Source: Protonemura montana (Eukaryota; Arthropoda; Insecta; Plecoptera; Nemouridae). Taken from it: a stretch of DNA of 64,000 nt. Positions 61,831-64,000 of this stretch are shown one piece after another (within the stretch, counting starts at the first letter, position 1; every line of letters begins with the position of its first letter). Where the stretch lies: the NCBI GenBank assembly GCA_947568835.1, contig OX387605.1, positions 11,908,418 to 11,972,417 on the forward strand, written 5' to 3'. Below the pieces are notes generated by a model, which worked only from the letters and a program-made list of their open reading frames with translations, was not told where the DNA came from and searched no databases. The position numbers were made by a program, and so were the translations under genes.

Positions 61831-64000
61831 AATTTTTAAATTCCCTAATGAATGAGCTGAGATTCGTAAAAATAGCGCGCGATTTCAGAATGTGTAACAA
61901 GAATGATTTGCCTACCAGACTTCAATTCCACATTATTATTTTGCCATTATTTTGTGAAAGAGCGGAAGCAGTTGGACATGTATTTCATTCGGGTTCTCCA
62001 AAAGTCGCGATTGACTTATTGGCGCTACATGTTCTTGTAGCTATAAATGATTTATTCACATATTCCAACACGGTACGATATAAAATCTTCAAACCATGAA
62101 CTGTTTTACGTATAATTAGCCAATTACCAAAACCAGATTACCAATTTACCAGAACAAAAGTTCTCGCAATTGCGTTGAGTGGTCATTAGAGAGATTGGAT
62201 TTTACCGCATTGGAATGTGCGTAAGATTCTGGACATTTTTACCAGCGGCCCCTTCATATGGTTTGTTTTATCCCTCGGCAGAAATTGACTGAAGTTCGTT
62301 CAAAAAACTATCATAGTTTCTAGTTGGTGCAGTTACGAAAGTAATCACCAAAGTATCGAAATCAAGAAATCTATCGATTTTAAATGTATTATTGTGTATC
62401 TCCTCCAAGAATTTTGATGAGAATTGTATTGCCTCATTTATGCGCAGAGCAATGAAAACATCAGTCTTGCGTTGAGCAGGCTTAGCGATGACTAATTTAC
62501 AACGATACGTAAAATCATTATTTTACAGCGAGCGATCACTCGGTGTTTCACATTTCTTATGCTAGAAAATCGATTAAAATTAATTTGAAATCTGCATGCA
62601 ATCACGAACTCAATGATATCAACAAAATGATGAAATTTCCGAATTAGCAGGTATATTTATTTGTTGCAATGGTTTGGGAATTACTTGATCAATAATAATC
62701 CTTCGAGTGTGATAAGCCTGATAGTGTTTACAACATAATGTCATTTTGCTCCTTGACTGGACTGAATTCTAGCAGTGGAATGAGGTGCAAGGTGCAAGTG
62801 GGCAGAATAGTTCGACCTTTTCAATATTTCGCGACTGGCTAAAACCAGGAGCTGGCGAAATTAACGTCCCGTCACTTTGAGAGCTGAAACTCGATTGATG
62901 TGATTAAGGCAACAGCTTGGAGATCACCGAGGCGTGGGCTACATGCGATTTCACGCTGTCTACAGTGTCGAGTTGCAAATGAAAGCCGAAGATATCCGCC
63001 GAGCGCCAAACAAAGTTGGAATACAGAACGCACGGGTGGGCAATATATTTCCGTACACTGTGTAACGACCGCGCCTGCATCCTCCGCTGGCAATGTCCCC
63101 TGGGATGGGAACAAACTTGCAAGAGTCTCACCCCTAGTGCGCCACCCAAGACCCGGTAATTATCGCCTGGCGCGACGTCTTATCGAGCCCCCGTGTAGGG
63201 GGGGTGACGAGGCGTGCTCCAGCATCGAACCCGGTCTTATCGGGGGGCGCTGGATTAGACTCGGATGAAAATCCCGGGTCGCGCGCCGAACTTGGTCTAA
63301 TACCCCCAGCATGTGCGAGTGCAGTTAGTTTGGCGGACTATCGGCGTCGCTTTGGACTATGTGTCGCGACGTTTTCGCATGGATGAGCATGGTGATTATT
63401 TGTTGCTGAGAGGGGAGGGGGTTCGTATCGATGTAATTGTAACTGAGAAAGCGTATGCTTTGTTGTCGAGTGGTAGAAGGTTATATTCTTGAAGGTTGAT
63501 TTATTCTTAAGCATTGCTCAATGTTTTCGTGGGAACCTTTGGTGGGAACCGCGTGGAAATGTGGTAGTGATTTCTAGTGTCAACCAGAACCCACGTCCTT
63601 TCTGTCACATAGTGCCTACACCCACCGATAGTATCTAACGAATTTTGGAGAGAGATCCAAATGATTACTTATATCACCTCATTATGCAACCTTGGTAAGG
63701 ATTGTCTTGTTTGTCATGTTCCTCGAGCCTATTATAACGAAACCACGATGCGGATAGAGAATCAGCAAATCAAAATATTTTCTACAAGCCACCCTCAAAA
63801 AAGTTATTACGCTTTTCAAATGAAGTTTTATGTCAAAAGTTACGAGAGTGAGAAAATATTTCCCGGCAAACTTTTAAATGAAATCACGTAATTTTCATCG
63901 GAAACTTAACACGACTATTTTAAAATTCTGGCAACGGCTGCCTTAGCAACAATTCAGCGAGTTTTTAGTTCAGCAGACAGTAATAAGCGGTCGAAATCGA
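61831..64000. other. Non-coding, no recognised gene
   Basis: AT-rich except for a GC-rich patch at 62900-63390 in which several frames on both strands are open. Nothing recognisable is encoded. Confidence 0.55.

Noticed and set aside
1..64000. CRISPR array, phage, operon or other prokaryotic system
   Set aside because: No regularly spaced direct repeats, no gene clusters, and exon-intron structure plus SINE/LINE content show an animal genome.

Overview
This is a stretch of animal nuclear genome, mostly non-coding, with no sign of prokaryotic gene organisation (no operons, no long adjacent ORFs, no phage or CRISPR structure). The few recognisable protein-coding segments are short exons bounded by GT-AG splice sites and separated by long AT-rich non-coding DNA. 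They are noticeably richer in G/C at third codon positions than their surroundings. The retroelements suggest a protostome invertebrate, more likely an arthropod: a LINE whose first ORF has the baculovirus FP25-like domain common in arthropod LINEs, and SINEs headed by a protostome-type 5S rRNA sequence. That placement is an inference, and no species can be named.

Layout. 1-7.4 kb: no recognisable gene, but a striking 50-bp inverted repeat (49/50) at 1474-1592. 7.45-7.68 kb: a well-bounded internal exon on the minus strand with an N-glycosylation-site repeat, from an unrecognised gene. 8.48-10.2 kb: exons on the plus strand of a divergent PRL/PTP4A-type protein tyrosine phosphatase, the only gene I can assign to a family. 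10.2-33 kb: non-coding, with a possible TATA promoter, a CTCF-like site and a few unassignable ORFs. 33.2-36.4 kb: two nearly full-length 5S-derived SINEs in opposite orientation, each with perfect target-site duplications. 37.3-39.55 kb: a dead, internally deleted LINE on the minus strand with a strong hairpin in its 3' UTR. 41.8-47.7 kb: four tRNA-Leu primer-binding-site-like motifs in one orientation, probable remnants of LTR retrotransposons. 48-55 kb: one perfect CTCF-like core and several unassigned exon or ORF candidates. 55-64 kb: little except a third, degraded SINE copy at about 61.6 kb.

How the parts relate. The phosphatase and the minus-strand exon lie about 0.8 kb apart on opposite strands, so either two genes are divergent here or the phosphatase sits in an intron of the minus-strand gene. 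The rest is best read as introns or intergenic DNA shaped by retrotransposition (LINE, SINE, LTR relics) and microsatellites. I found no convincing new multi-gene system. The points most worth a second look are the unusual catalytic loops of the phosphatase, the long perfect-stem hairpin, the inverted SINE pair and the repeated primer-binding-site relics.
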